From: Bog-473 sp963840245
GTDB taxonomy: Bacteria; Actinomycetota; Acidimicrobiia; Acidimicrobiales; RAAP-2
DNA length: 64,000 nt
NCBI GenBank assembly: GCA_963840245.1
Contig: CAWIYI010000018.1
Coordinates: 1 to 64,000 of the forward strand
Direction: 5' to 3'
Positions 1 to 9,246 of the stretch are shown piece by piece. How positions within the stretch are numbered: the first letter of the stretch is position 1; each line of letters begins with the position of its first letter. Below the pieces are notes generated by a model. It had not been told where the DNA came from and searched no databases. It saw only the letters and a program-made list of their open reading frames with translations. The position numbers and the translations under genes are program-made.

Positions 1-3000
1 CACATCTCGTACGCAGAGTTCCGTGACGCCTACGAGGAGCAGGCGCTCGGGCTGCTCGAGGGCGGCGTCGATCTCCTGCTCATCGAGACGCAGTTCGACA
101 TGCTCTCGATCAAGGCCGCGGTGAACGGCGCCCGGCGCGCCATGGTCGCGCTCGACCGCTACGTCCCGCTGCAGACGCAGGTGACGATCGAGCTGACCGG
201 CCGCATGCTGCCCGGTACCGAGGTCGGCGCCGCGCTGACCGTGCTCGATTCGATGCAGGTCGACGTGGTCGGCCTCAACTGCGCCACCGGACCGGTCGAG
301 ATGAGCGAGGCGCTGCGACACCTTTCGGGGGCCAGCCGCGTCCCCATCGCCTGCGTCCCCAATGCGGGCCTCCCGTCGGTGGTCGACGGCGTCATGCACT
401 ACGACCTCACCCCCGGGGACCTGGCCGAGCACCTGCACCGGTTCGTGACCGAGTTCGGCGTCTCCGCCATCGGCGGGTGCTGCGGGACCACGCCGGCCCA
501 CCTCGCCGCCGTGGTCGAGCGCTGCGCCGACGCCACCCCGGCGGCCCGCACCCCCGTGCACGAGCCGGCGGCGGCCTCCATCTACACCTCGGTCCCCTTC
601 CTGCAGGACTCCTCGTTCCTCGCCGTGGGCGAGCGCACCAACGCCAACGGGTCCAAGGCCTTCCGCGAGGCCATGCTCGACGCCGACTGGGACACCTGCG
701 TCGCCATGGCGCGGGATCAGGTCAAGGAGGGCTCGCACCTCATTGACGTCTGCGTCGACTACACCGGGGCCGACGGGGTCGCCGACATGACCGAGGTGGC
801 GAGCCGGCTGTGCACGCAGTCGAGCGTGCCGATCATGGTCGACTCCACCGAGGGCCCCGTCGCGCGCGCCGCGCTGGAGTGGATCGGCGGCCGCCCCGTC
901 CTCAACTCGGTCAACCTGGAGGAGGGCGACGAGCCGGGGACGCGGCTCGACACGTTCCTGCGGCTCGCCCGCGAGTTCGGGGCCGCCGTCGTCTGCACCT
1001 GCATCGACGAGGAGGGCCAGGCGCGCACGGCCGAGTGGAAGCTGCGGGCGGCCCGCAACATCCGCGACATCGCCGTCGAGCGCTACGGCCTCTCCCCCGA
1101 GGACCTCCTCTTCGACCCGCTCGCCCTACCGCTGTCGACGGGCATGGAGGAGAGCCGACGGGACGGCATCGAGACCCTGGAGGGCATCCGGGCCATCAAG
1201 GCGGAGCTGCCCGGGGTCTCCACCATCCTCGGCCTGTCCAACGTGTCGTTCGGCCTCAATCCCGCCGCCCGCCAGGTGCTCAACTCGGTGTACCTGCACG
1301 AGTGCGTCGAGGCCGGCCTCGACGCCGCCATCGTGCACGCCTCCAAGATCCTCCCGCTTTCCCGGATCGACGACCGGGTCAAGGAGGTCTGCCTGGACCT
1401 CGTCTACGACCGGCGCACCGACGGCTACGACCCCCTGCAGGAGCTCCTGGGGCTCTTCGAGGGGGTCAAGGTCGACGCGGGCGCGGCGGACGAGCACCTC
1501 GACTGGCCGGTCGACCGGCGGCTGTCCCAACGCATCATCGACGGCAACCGCAACGGGCTGGAGGGAGACCTGACCGAGGCGCTCGAATCGGGCACCGCCG
1601 CGCTGGCCATCGTGAACGACATCCTCCTCGAGGGCATGAAGGTCGTCGGTGAACGGTTCGCGTCGGGCGAGATGCAGCTGCCCTTCGTGCTGCAGTCGGC
1701 CGAGACGATGAAGGCCGCGGTCGCCTTCCTCGAGCCCCACATGGAGAAGTCGGACCAGGGCGGCAAGGGCACCGTGGTGCTGGCCACCGTCAAGGGCGAC
1801 GTGCACGACATCGGGAAGAACCTGGTCGACATCATTCTGACCAACAACGGCTACGAGGTGGTCAACCTCGGGATCAAGATCGGCATCAACGAGATGGTCA
1901 GCGCGGTCGAGGAGCACAAGGCCGACGCCATCGGCATGAGCGGGCTGCTCGTGAAGTCGACGCTCATCATGCGCGAGAACCTGGTCGAGCTGAACGACCG
2001 CTCGATGTCGGACATCCCCGTCCTCCTGGGCGGGGCCGCGTTGACCCGCACCTACGTGGAGCGGGACCTGCGCGAGGTCTACGACGGGCGGCTCTTCTAC
2101 GGGCGCGACGCGTTCGAGGGACTGCGCACCATGGACCGCCTGGTCGAGCTGAAGCGCAACGGCGAGGAAGACCCCCTGTTCGGGCGCGAGATCTCCGAGA
2201 AGAACGTCCCCCGGCGCAGCCGGCTCGACGACCAGGAGACCACCCCGGTCGAGGGCCAGCCCGCCCGGTCCGACGTGGCGGCGGACAACGCCCTGTTCAG
2301 CCCGCCCTTCGTGGGCACCCGGGTCGCCGTGGGGATCCCGATCGACGAGATCGCCGAGTACATCAACCTGACCGCGCTGTTCCGCAACCAGTGGGGCTTC
2401 CGGCCCGAGAACGGTGAGAACGACACCGAGTTCAAGGACCGCGTGAAGGCGACGCTGCGCGAGCAGCTGGGCAAGGCCAAGGAGGCCGACCTGCTCGTGC
2501 CGTCCGTGGCCTACGGCCACTTCGCCGCCAACGCCGAGGGCAACGACCTCGTCATCTGGAAGGACGAGAGCCGGACCTCGGAGTGGATGCGCTTCACCTT
2601 CCCTCGCCAGCGCAAGGAGCCCTGGCTGTGCATCTCGGACTTCTTCCGCCCGGCCGACTCGGGCGACGAGGATTTCGCCAGCTTCATGCTCTGCACCATC
2701 GGCGCGCGGGCATCGGAGGAGACGGCTCGCCTGTTCGCCGAGAACCACTACCAGGAGTACCTCTTCCTGCACGGCCTGAGCGTCGAGATGGCCGAGGCCA
2801 CGGCCGAGTACTGGCACCGCCGGGTGCGCGAGGAGCTCGGGTTCGCGGGCGAGGACGGCCCGACGTTGACCGGGCTCTTCCGCCAGCAGTACCGGGGCGG
2901 CCGCTACTCCTGGGGCTACCCGGCCTGTCCCGACCTCACCGACAACGCGAAGGTCGTGGAGCTCCTGGGCGGGGACCGCATCGGCGTCACGGTGAGCGAG

Positions 3001-3078
3001 GGGTTCCAGCTGAACCCCGAGCAGACGACCGACGCCATCATCTGCCACCACCCAGAGGCCAAGTACTTCGTCGCGTGA
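1..3078 (+). CDS. metH: Cobalamin-dependent methionine synthase, 5' end outside window
   Basis: The enzyme moves a methyl group from 5-methyltetrahydrofolate to homocysteine through methylcobalamin in the cytosol. The frame is open from base 1, so the start lies upstream; 1025 codons are visible. In order: the end of the homocysteine barrel with zinc-ligand motifs GLNCATGP and GGCCGTTP; a pterin-binding barrel opening near GERTNANGS (about residue 210); a B12 module with DVHDIGKNLV (about residue 600), whose His is the lower cobalt ligand; and an AdoMet reactivation domain with GGRYSWGYPACPD (about residue 965). All four modules are in one frame with no break. The next gene may start at GTG 3075, overlapping the stop. 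The identification is secure. Confidence 0.97.
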   Translation, partial: HISYAEFRDAYEEQALGLLEGGVDLLLIETQFDMLSIKAAVNGARRAMVALDRYVPLQTQVTIELTGRMLPGTEVGAALTVLDSMQVDVVGLNCATGPVEMSEALRHLSGASRVPIACVPNAGLPSVVDGVMHYDLTPGDLAEHLHRFVTEFGVSAIGGCCGTTPAHLAAVVERCADATPAARTPVHEPAAASIYTSVPFLQDSSFLAVGERTNANGSKAFREAMLDADWDTCVAMARDQVKEGSHLIDVCVDYTGADGVADMTEVASRLCTQSSVPIMVDSTEGPVARAALEWIGGRPVLNSVNLEEGDEPGTRLDTFLRLAREFGAAVVCTCIDEEGQARTAEWKLRAARNIRDIAVERYGLSPEDLLFDPLALPLSTGMEESRRDGIETLEGIRAIKAELPGVSTILGLSNVSFGLNPAARQVLNSVYLHECVEAGLDAAIVHASKILPLSRIDDRVKEVCLDLVYDRRTDGYDPLQELLGLFEGVKVDAGAADEHLDWPVDRRLSQRIIDGNRNGLEGDLTEALESGTAALAIVNDILLEGMKVVGERFASGEMQLPFVLQSAETMKAAVAFLEPHMEKSDQGGKGTVVLATVKGDVHDIGKNLVDIILTNNGYEVVNLGIKIGINEMVSAVEEHKADAIGMSGLLVKSTLIMRENLVELNDRSMSDIPVLLGGAALTRTYVERDLREVYDGRLFYGRDAFEGLRTMDRLVELKRNGEEDPLFGREISEKNVPRRSRLDDQETTPVEGQPARSDVAADNALFSPPFVGTRVAVGIPIDEIAEYINLTALFRNQWGFRPENGENDTEFKDRVKATLREQLGKAKEADLLVPSVAYGHFAANAEGNDLVIWKDESRTSEWMRFTFPRQRKEPWLCISDFFRPADSGDEDFASFMLCTIGARASEETARLFAENHYQEYLFLHGLSVEMAEATAEYWHRRVREELGFAGEDGPTLTGLFRQQYRGGRYSWGYPACPDLTDNAKVVELLGGDRIGVTVSEGFQLNPEQTTDAIICHHPEAKYFVA

Positions 3079-3973
3079 CGACGACGCGGGCCCGACGGTG
3101 GGCCCGGTCCGGCGTCGCCGGCGTCCTGTCGGGCTGCGGCCTCCTGCTCTGGTGACGGGCAGCGGCACTCCCCTGGTGGCCGCCGGCGCAGTCACCCGCT
3201 CGGCCGAACCACTCGGCACCCTGGTGATCCCGAACCTCGGCCTGGGCTACGCGGTCTCCTCGCAGGGCCCGCTCGACCCAGCGCCGTTCGCCGCCAACTC
3301 GCCGGATCCGGCGGCGGCCGAAGCGGCGCTGACGACCCTGGCGGCATCGAGTGCGAGCTACGAGCGGGAGTGGCAGGCCGACGGGGGCCGCAACGAGGTC
3401 CTGGACCTGCTCGTCCGTTTCCCCGACGCAGTGGGGGCGAAGGTCTTCCTGCGGGTCGCTCAGCACTCGTTGGACTCGGGGCAGATCGTGAGCTCGGACC
3501 CCTTGCCGTCCATTGCCGGAGCGCGCCGCGTCACCTATTTCGCCGCCGCCGACCGGGATGGCGTGGGCGAAGCCATCACCATGCGCGCCGGCCGGTACGT
3601 CGACCTCCTGTCGTTCTTCTCGGCAGCGTCGGGCGACGCGCGCCCCGTCTCTCCCGCCAACGCAGAACGGGTCGCCCGGGCGCAGCACGCGGCCATGGTG
3701 GCGGCGCCGGGCGGCGGCGCCACGGCGACCGGGCGCGCCGGCACCACGAAGGGCATCTCGGCCGGCACCATCGGCTTCGCAGTGCTCGTGGTGGCCGTGC
3801 TGGCCGCCGCGGTGGCCACGCCCGCCTTCTTGCGCCGACGCGCTGGTGCGTCCGGTTCGGCGGCGACGGCGGCGACGACGGCAGCGGCGGCGACGGCGAC
3901 GGCGGCGATGGCGCGGCGCGGGGAACCGTCAGGCGGCGACGCGGTTGACGATCGCCGCGAACACAGCGGGTGA
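3075..3973 (+). CDS. Hypothetical exported protein with C-terminal membrane anchor (frameshifted)
   Basis: I do not recognise the family. From GTG 3075 the first 26 codons encode a basic stretch (RARRWARSG) and a hydrophobic core, which then hit a stop at 3153. The frame that starts upstream at 3098 carries on with an ordinary-looking protein, including PNLGLGYAVSSQGPLDP. One missing base near 3147-3151 would join the two into a Sec-type signal peptide plus ectodomain. A hydrophobic helix near the C-terminus (GFAVLVVAVLAAAVATPAF) is followed by Arg residues, which suggests a type I membrane protein. The Ala/Thr-rich tail overlaps the end of the opposite-strand hydrolase by about 45 bases. Coding is likely; the function is unknown. 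Confidence 0.55.
3087..3106 (+). terminator. GC hairpin just after metH
   Basis: A perfect 7-bp stem CGGGCCC / GGGCCCG with a 6-base loop lies 9 bases past the metH stop codon. There is no T-run after it, so it would be an actinobacterial-type terminator without a U-tract. It also lies inside the proposed signal peptide of the next gene, so it could simply be Arg/Ala coding bias. Weak call. Confidence 0.3.
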
Positions 3974-4714
3974 GGTCACCGGGAGCAGGTGGCCCGAGTC
4001 GAGACGGATGACCTCGACCGGATCCGGGAGACGCTGCGCCATCAGCTCCTGGGTCTCGGGGAGCACCGGCCGGTCCCGCTCGTTCAGCACGTAGGTGATG
4101 GGCACGCCCGCCGCGACGGACCAGTGGACGGGCTGGAAGTAGTGGTGGACCGTGTCCGGGACGAACCGCTCGGGATCGACGACGAAGGCCAGCGTCTCGT
4201 CGTCGAGCGGATCGCCGCCGTAGGTGCGGCGGAGCGCCTCGGGGTCGGCTGGAGGGCCGGGCAGCGTGATCGTCCGACCTTCCTTCTCGGCGGCGGCCAC
4301 GGCCATCCGCAGCCCGTCACGATGCCGCTCCTGCATGCAGTCGATGCCGCAGCCCCCCTCGGCGGGCACCAGGGCGGCATTGAGGACGACGGCGCCCACC
4401 CGGCCCCCGAGGGCGGCGACGACGCCGGGCACCACGAGACCTCCCGAAGAATGCGCCACGAGGACGATGGGCCCGGGGGCGGCCGCGTCCTCGACGTCGG
4501 CCGTCACCGATGCCACCTCCACGTCGACGCTCAGCGTGGCCAGGTCCGCCGGCCGCGACCGGCGGCCGGGCAGGTCGACGGCGAGTGGCGCGCCGTCGAG
4601 GTGCGGCAGCAGCCGGTCCCAGAATCGGCCGGTCGCGCCCCCGCCGTGGATCAGCACGACGGTCACGGTCTCGGCTTCGTTCGGGCTGCCCGCATGGCGG
4701 CGGAGACTAGCCAT
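3929..4714 (-). CDS. Alpha/beta hydrolase family protein
   Basis: A serine hydrolase of the alpha/beta fold; the substrate is not predictable. The oxyanion-loop motif VVLIHGGGATG sits near residue 20, the nucleophile elbow is VAHSSGG (GxSxG variant), the acid is probably in LNERDRP, and the catalytic His is in DSGHLLP near the end. The start is placed at ATG 4714 because the hydrolase fold begins about 15 residues later; the open frame upstream to 4960 has no family character. At 261 aa it matches the EstC/methylesterase-like size class. It converges with the preceding gene, and a VOC gene diverges from it about 80 bases away. Confidence 0.85.
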   Translation of the reverse strand: MASLRRHAGSPNEAETVTVVLIHGGGATGRFWDRLLPHLDGAPLAVDLPGRRSRPADLATLSVDVEVASVTADVEDAAAPGPIVLVAHSSGGLVVPGVVAALGGRVGAVVLNAALVPAEGGCGIDCMQERHRDGLRMAVAAAEKEGRTITLPGPPADPEALRRTYGGDPLDDETLAFVVDPERFVPDTVHHYFQPVHWSVAAGVPITYVLNERDRPVLPETQELMAQRLPDPVEVIRLDSGHLLPVTSPAVFAAIVNRVAA

Positions 4715-4795
4715 TCGTGCGGGGACGCTGCGGCGGCTGCGAGGAAGGGTCGAGCGTCCTCGGCTCGCTCGAGCGGTTCTCGGTAGCATCCGGGC

Positions 4796-5206
4796 GTGAG
4801 CACGAGGGGTGAACCCGGTCCGCGTGCGCCCGTCACGGGGCTCTCGCACGTGCAGCTCATGGTCTCGGACCTCGGCGCGAGTGCGAACTGGTACAGCGCC
4901 GCATTGGGACTGGAGTCCTACGCGGAGGATCGTGACATCGGTTACGTCGCGCTGCGGCACGGTGCGGCAAAGTTCGTGGTGGTGCTCACCGCCGCGACGA
5001 CCCCACGGGATGGATCGCCCGGATCACCCGGCGCGGGCCTCGACCATCTGGCGCTCGCTGTACCGGACGGCGCCTCGCTCCAGGCGTGGGCCGAGCACCT
5101 GACCGAGATCGGCATCGACCACGCCGGCGTGGTGCTCGAAGGCGGCCATCCCTCGCTGCAGCTCCGTGACCCCGACGGCATCGCCGTCGAGCTGGTCGCT
5201 CCCTAA
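4796..5206 (+). CDS. VOC/glyoxalase-fold protein
   Basis: A 136-aa protein of the vicinal-oxygen-chelate superfamily, which includes glyoxalase I, extradiol dioxygenases and fosfomycin-type resistance proteins; the exact reaction cannot be assigned. Two beta-alpha-beta-beta-beta modules are visible: the first begins SHVQLMVSDLGASANWY and the second LDHLALAVPD. The C-terminal IAVELVAP carries the usual Glu metal ligand. Translation starts at GTG 4796. The 3' end overlaps the end of the convergent PAP2 gene by 4 bases. Confidence 0.85.
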   Translation: MSTRGEPGPRAPVTGLSHVQLMVSDLGASANWYSAALGLESYAEDRDIGYVALRHGAAKFVVVLTAATTPRDGSPGSPGAGLDHLALAVPDGASLQAWAEHLTEIGIDHAGVVLEGGHPSLQLRDPDGIAVELVAP

Positions 5207-5841
5207 CGCGATCTCAACCCCACTCGGTCTCGCGCCCCCGTGACCGTCGGGGGACGGGGAGCCACGTCACGCTCGACGACGGCGGCGCCCGCCGTCACGA
5301 TCCCGACGGACAGCAACAGGGACCCGATCACGTCGAGCGGCGTGTGCCAGAGCCCGCCCACGACCGCCAACGACATCAGCATGACCCAGGCCGCGCCGAG
5401 CGCGAAGGTGATACCGCGCGCCCATCTCCCGAGCAGCGGGTGGAGCGCCATCCACATGGCGAGCGCCGTGGCGCACACGGCCGTGACATTCCCGGAGGGG
5501 AAGCTGAGCTCGCCGAAATACGTCTCGTGGACGAGCGGCTTGACGACGTGCTCGCCGATCACGAAGGCGCCGGCGGCGAATCCGGCGTAGACGGCGACCC
5601 GACCGACGGCCCTCTTGAGGGCGCCGTAGGCAAGGGCAACGACGAGCACGGCAGCGATGACGGGGACGGAGAGCAACTCGGCGAGGTTCGCCCAGGTGGC
5701 GGCGGCGGACCCCGGGTTCAGCGTCTTGATGGCCGGGTCTTCGAACCAGTAGGGGGCATTGCGATGGGCCACGGCGAGCCCCAGGATCGCCGTGGCAAGC
5801 AGGCTGGCCAGCGCGATGACCGTGAGTGTGGAACGCCGCAC
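5203..5841 (-). CDS. PAP2-superfamily membrane protein with altered active-site motifs
   Basis: A 212-aa integral membrane protein resembling the phosphatidic-acid phosphatase type 2 family, which dephosphorylates lipid phosphates such as undecaprenyl diphosphate at the membrane. Roughly six hydrophobic segments are visible. The core motif reads FPSGN, where the family has PSGH, and the third motif GGLWHTPLD keeps the HxxxD pair but lacks the expected Arg six residues before the His. The first motif (VVKPLVHE) is also degenerate. The fold assignment is good, but these changes raise doubt about phosphatase activity. It is monocistronic and convergent with the VOC gene. Confidence 0.8.
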   Translation of the reverse strand: MRRSTLTVIALASLLATAILGLAVAHRNAPYWFEDPAIKTLNPGSAAATWANLAELLSVPVIAAVLVVALAYGALKRAVGRVAVYAGFAAGAFVIGEHVVKPLVHETYFGELSFPSGNVTAVCATALAMWMALHPLLGRWARGITFALGAAWVMLMSLAVVGGLWHTPLDVIGSLLLSVGIVTAGAAVVERDVAPRPPTVTGARDRVGLRSR

Positions 5842-6161
5842 AAGGAGAACCTACGCGCTCGACGACATGTTGTCTCGGCGTCCCGTGCACGGGTGGGGCC
5901 GGAGGGCGATTGCCCCGGCGTCGGTGCGGCGGTCCTGAGTGTTGCAGCGCCGGCGGCGGACGGCTGCAGCTAGCCGCCAGAGGCAGCTCGTCGTCCGGGC
6001 GAGTCGCGGCGACGGTCGGAGCAGCCCGGGCACTGACCTCCGGCCCGATACCGTAGGAACGCAGGATCGGTGCTCCGGACGAGGACCTGTCGGACGTGGA
6101 CCTATCGGACGAGGACCCGTCGAGCGTCGTGCTACCCCTTCGGCGCGGGGACTCCCGCGCG
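5842..6161. other. Intergenic region with a short tandem repeat
   Basis: About 320 bases between the 5' end of the PAP2 gene and the 3' end of the next minus-strand gene. I find no convincing gene; the open frames across it are biased by the 15-bp repeat at 6076-6120. The segment next to 5841 presumably holds the PAP2 promoter, but no clear -35/-10 pair stands out. Confidence 0.5.
6076..6120 (+). repeat. Three tandem 15-bp units
   Basis: Three adjacent copies follow the pattern CGGACGWGGACCYRT: CGGACGAGGACCTGT, CGGACGTGGACCTAT and CGGACGAGGACCCGT. A fourth copy decays to CGAGCG. Because 15 is a multiple of three, each frame reads a pentapeptide repeat (for example SDEDL on + or TGPRP-like on -). 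No start or ribosome-binding site makes any of them a convincing gene. Confidence 0.8.
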
Positions 6162-6482
6162 TCAGTTCCACTCTGTCAGCTTACGAAAACGGGATTTGCG
6201 CGAGGGACGTGCCGTTTGTTCCCGCAGTGCCTCAGCGCGGTTCGTCCTCAGCCACGCGGTCAGGCCATCGGCGTCCGGGAAGACGATCTCCTGATCGGTG
6301 TCCATGACGTAGAGATGGATCGATCCGCCCTCGACCGTCACGGAGAATTCGATCTTGCCGCCGAAGACGAAGCACCAGAGCGGTGTTGCGCCGGGTGTCG
6401 ACCTGGGCTCGAGACGCCACCCGGGTCGGCCGACCAGCAGATCGACGAGCTCGTTGGTCGACGGGCCGGCCTGATCGTTCAT
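6162..6482 (-). CDS. Conserved hypothetical protein, 106 aa
   Basis: I do not recognise a named family. The protein is small and soluble and reads as one compact alpha/beta domain: an N-terminal helix with STNELVDLLVGRPGW, strands around LWCFVFGGKIEFSVTVEGG and IHLYVMDTDQEIVFPD, a helix ADGLTAWLRTNR and a basic tail. The start is set at ATG 6482; the upstream in-frame extension is low-complexity and overlaps the region in front of the ketopantoate reductase stop. No membrane or export signal is visible. Codon use matches its neighbours, so it is probably real. Confidence 0.65.
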   Translation of the reverse strand: MNDQAGPSTNELVDLLVGRPGWRLEPRSTPGATPLWCFVFGGKIEFSVTVEGGSIHLYVMDTDQEIVFPDADGLTAWLRTNRAEALREQTARPSRKSRFRKLTEWN

Positions 6483-6591
6483 GTCAGCTCCCTCTGTGCT
6501 GTCGTCATCGGCGTCGTACGCGTCCCAACGCAGCCTCCGTTCGATCCCTCGTGCAGGGTCGTCACCGGTCGCACCAGGCACCTGATCGCAC

Positions 6592-7515
6592 TCAGGCGAA
6601 CAGTGACTCACGGTGGCGGACGATGGCACTGAGGGTCTCGTTGTAGGGGGCGTCGAGCCCGTGCTCCCTGCTCAGCGTGACAACCTGCCCGTTGATGACG
6701 TCGATCTCCGAAGGCCGCCGGGCCAGGTGGTCGAGGCGCATCGACGGGCTGGCGTTCGGAATCGTGGCGGCGAAATCGGTGACGTAGCGCAACGGGTCCT
6801 CGAAGGGAAACGGGACGTTCATGGCGACGCCGAGACGGTGGGCCTCCGCAGTGCAGCCGAGAGCCACCCCCCAGGCCTGCGGATGCGACATCAGCTCGCC
6901 CACGGTGACGTCGAACACCGCACACGGAGCACTGAGCGTGACGTTACAGAGGAACTTCTCCCAGATCATGAGGGTCACGTCGGCGAAGGCCTTGACGTTG
7001 AAGCCGGCGTCGTGCCACGCCTGCTCGATGCGCAGGACTCGGTCGGTCATGCCGCCGCGCAATTCGCCGATCCGGATCAGGCGCATGCCTTCGTGGTGGA
7101 CGTGGCCCGGCTCGGGGATCGACGAACCAAAGCCTTCGGCGATCCCGATCATGATGTGCTCGTGCGGAATGTGGCACGCCACCCGCTCCCCCGCCCCGAG
7201 CCCGTTCTGGAACGCCATGACCACGGTCTCCGGCTCGAGCAGCGGCGCGATCTCGACCAGCACTTGTTCGACCTCCGACGCCTTCGTGGCGATCAACCAC
7301 ACGTCACAGGTCCCGGCGTCCTGCGGCGAGCGCCCGACGTGGAGGTTGTCCACGACGAAACTGCCGCTGGCACCCGAGACGGTCAAGCCGGAGGCGGCGA
7401 TGGCATCGATGTGCTCCTGCCAGACGTCGATGGCCCACACCTCGTGCCCAGCCTTGCCGAGGAGGCTGGCGTACACCGAGCCCATCGCTCCAGTTCCGAC
7501 AACCGCGATCTTCAT
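6592..7515 (-). CDS. panE: 2-dehydropantoate 2-reductase family (ketopantoate reductase)
   Basis: An NADPH-dependent reductase family; PanE converts ketopantoate to pantoate for CoA synthesis, but many actinobacterial paralogues act on other 2-keto acids. The N-terminal Rossmann motif is MKIAVVGTGAMGS, followed by a helical C-terminal domain containing the family-typical MIWEKFLCNVTLSAPCAVF, with the catalytic-type Lys of the WEKFLCN segment. It is 307 aa, the usual length. ATG 7515 is chosen because AAAGGA lies 7 bases upstream; an in-frame ATG at 7557 would add 14 unconserved residues. No other pantothenate gene is nearby, so the physiological substrate is uncertain. Confidence 0.85.
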   Translation of the reverse strand: MKIAVVGTGAMGSVYASLLGKAGHEVWAIDVWQEHIDAIAASGLTVSGASGSFVVDNLHVGRSPQDAGTCDVWLIATKASEVEQVLVEIAPLLEPETVVMAFQNGLGAGERVACHIPHEHIMIGIAEGFGSSIPEPGHVHHEGMRLIRIGELRGGMTDRVLRIEQAWHDAGFNVKAFADVTLMIWEKFLCNVTLSAPCAVFDVTVGELMSHPQAWGVALGCTAEAHRLGVAMNVPFPFEDPLRYVTDFAATIPNASPSMRLDHLARRPSEIDVINGQVVTLSREHGLDAPYNETLSAIVRHRESLFA

Positions 7516-7806
7516 GCCGTCCTTTGCGTCCAGGGCTCTGAGAGCGTGCGTGCTCATCGGGGATCGTCCGATCCGATGCCGGCCCGCCGGCACTGCTGCT
7601 CCGACGAGGCATTGCGGGGATTCTACGGAATTGACGGGGTGCGCACGAAACCCTGGTGGAACCCGGGACAGGCACCCGTGATCTCCCCCGCGCTGCGCCC
7701 GTCCGGGTGTCCGGAGATGCTCCGCCCATGCGCCGTGGCGTGGCAACTGGTGGCAACCGGGAGCCCGCCGGTAGCGTCCCGAGTTCATGTCTGACTCTGC
7801 GGACCG

Positions 7807-8646
7807 ATGACCGACCTTCTCAGCGAGACCTCCTCGGTTCCGGCACGACTCGGTGTCCTGGCTGAGTTCCGTGACGACGAGTTCCGTCTGCGATTAGACC
7901 CTCGGCCTGAGCTGCTGCACCACGGTGCCCTGCGGGCGAGCGTCGTCGCGTTCATGATCGACGTCGTGGCCGGAATCGTCCTCGACGACGATCCGGACGC
8001 CTGGATGTTGACCTCGGACATGTCGGTACGGATGCAACCGGTGGCGGCGCCCGCATCCCTCTCCACCCGACTCACGATCCTCCGGAGGGGCCGTCGATCG
8101 GCCACGGCCACGGTGGATCTCGTCACCGGCACGGGTGCCACCGTGGCGACGGGCGCGATCGGCTTCGCCCGGGTGCAGCGCCGTCAGGCAGATCCCGTCA
8201 AGCCCCCGTCTTCCGCCACGCGCATCACGACCATGTTCGACGGTTCCAGAACCCTGACACGCCCCCTCCGGGAGGAAGCGGGCATCGTCGTGCTGGACTC
8301 GGGGGCGGGTGCACTCGAGATGCCGGTCACGCCCGGGTTGCGCAATCCCGTGGGAACCCTGCAGGGCGCCATGGTGGCCCTCCTGGCGGAGGCGGCCGCC
8401 GAGGACATGGTGTCGACCAGATTCGACCTCACCGCCGTGGTGACCGAGCTCGATCTTCGGTACCTGGCGCAGACCGGCGCCGGCCCCGTCCAGTCGAGAT
8501 GCCGGCTGCTCGGAGAAGGTCCAGACGCCCCGATTGAGGTGGAGCTCTTCGACACCTCGAGCGATCGGCTCACCACGCTCGTCTACGCCCGCACCGCCGT
8601 CGTTCCGGCAGAGCTTCAGGTCGCGGGCGAACAGCCTCAGGTCTGA
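7807..8646 (+). CDS. Double-hotdog thioesterase-like protein
   Basis: A 279-aa protein with two consecutive hotdog domains of the PaaI/YbgC acyl-CoA thioesterase type. The first (about residues 15-125) contains LLHHGALRASVVAFMIDVVAG. The second (about 150-275) contains NPVGTLQGAMVALLAEAAAED, which is the usual substrate-pocket helix with its preceding Gly. Such proteins hydrolyse acyl-CoA thioesters in the cytosol. The tandem form is common in Actinobacteria. It stands alone, with the reductase gene diverging about 290 bases upstream. Confidence 0.8.
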   Translation: MTDLLSETSSVPARLGVLAEFRDDEFRLRLDPRPELLHHGALRASVVAFMIDVVAGIVLDDDPDAWMLTSDMSVRMQPVAAPASLSTRLTILRRGRRSATATVDLVTGTGATVATGAIGFARVQRRQADPVKPPSSATRITTMFDGSRTLTRPLREEAGIVVLDSGAGALEMPVTPGLRNPVGTLQGAMVALLAEAAAEDMVSTRFDLTAVVTELDLRYLAQTGAGPVQSRCRLLGEGPDAPIEVELFDTSSDRLTTLVYARTAVVPAELQVAGEQPQV

Positions 8647-8799
8647 GGCGACCGCGGCCCGGCAACCGCCGAGGCGGCTCTGCACGCGCGCCTTCGGCTG
8701 ACCCGATCACACAGCCAACCCAGACCGAGCGGACAGCGGAGTGGTGCGTAGCGAGGTGGCGTCTCTCGGCTGATCGAACGCAGACCCTCGGCGAGCTTC

Positions 8800-9246
8800 T
8801 TACCCGGCAGTCGTGTTCAGGGCTTCCGTGATGTCGTCGATCGCCGTCTGCTCGGACTCGCTCACTTCTTGCCCATGCTCCCGGTGAGCCGCTGCCACCT
8901 TGTGGGAGAGCGTGACGATGAACCGGCGATATTCGTCGACCTCCTCCGGCGTCGCCTTCCTCTCCAGCAGAGCGACCGAATCACGCAGGTGTTCCAGCCC
9001 GTTCTGCCTGAGCTCCTCCGGAGAGTGGTAATGCGTGTGATCCCGCTCAGGTTTCGCCGCAACGATGTCATCCAGTAGTTCGCTCTTGCCGTGCTGCTGG
9101 CGCGCCTCTGCGTAGGCCTTCGCCATGGCGATGGTCTCGCGGAACAAACCCCCTCGTTGGGCGGTGACCACGATCATCCCAGCACTTGGTGGCGCTTCGA
9201 GGATCAGCTGCCATTCCTCAGACGTGAAGTCAGACTTCGAGGTCAT
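8800..9246 (-). CDS. Conserved hypothetical protein, 148 aa
   Basis: This resembles an uncharacterised family in which a short FTxEEWxLLxxAP opening is followed by a helical domain; here the start reads KSDFTSEEWQLILEAPPSAG. The middle is charged and helical, with TPEEVDEYRRFIVTLSHKVAAAHREHG near the C-terminal third. There are no membrane segments or catalytic motifs. ATG 9246 is preferred over the first in-frame ATG at 9291 because the family opening lies directly after it. The role is unknown. Confidence 0.75.
   Translation of the reverse strand: MTSKSDFTSEEWQLILEAPPSAGMIVVTAQRGGLFRETIAMAKAYAEARQQHGKSELLDDIVAAKPERDHTHYHSPEELRQNGLEHLRDSVALLERKATPEEVDEYRRFIVTLSHKVAAAHREHGQEVSESEQTAIDDITEALNTTAG

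Noticed and set aside
1126..3219. Very long open frame (697 codons) antisense to metH
   Set aside because: High GC keeps the third-position frame open; the composition is Val/Leu/Gly/Arg shadow sequence, with no family features, and the plus strand encodes an intact MetH.
5851..6171. Minus-strand frame with TGPRP repeats
   Set aside because: It arises from the 15-bp DNA repeat, which opens all frames; no ribosome site or conserved flanks.
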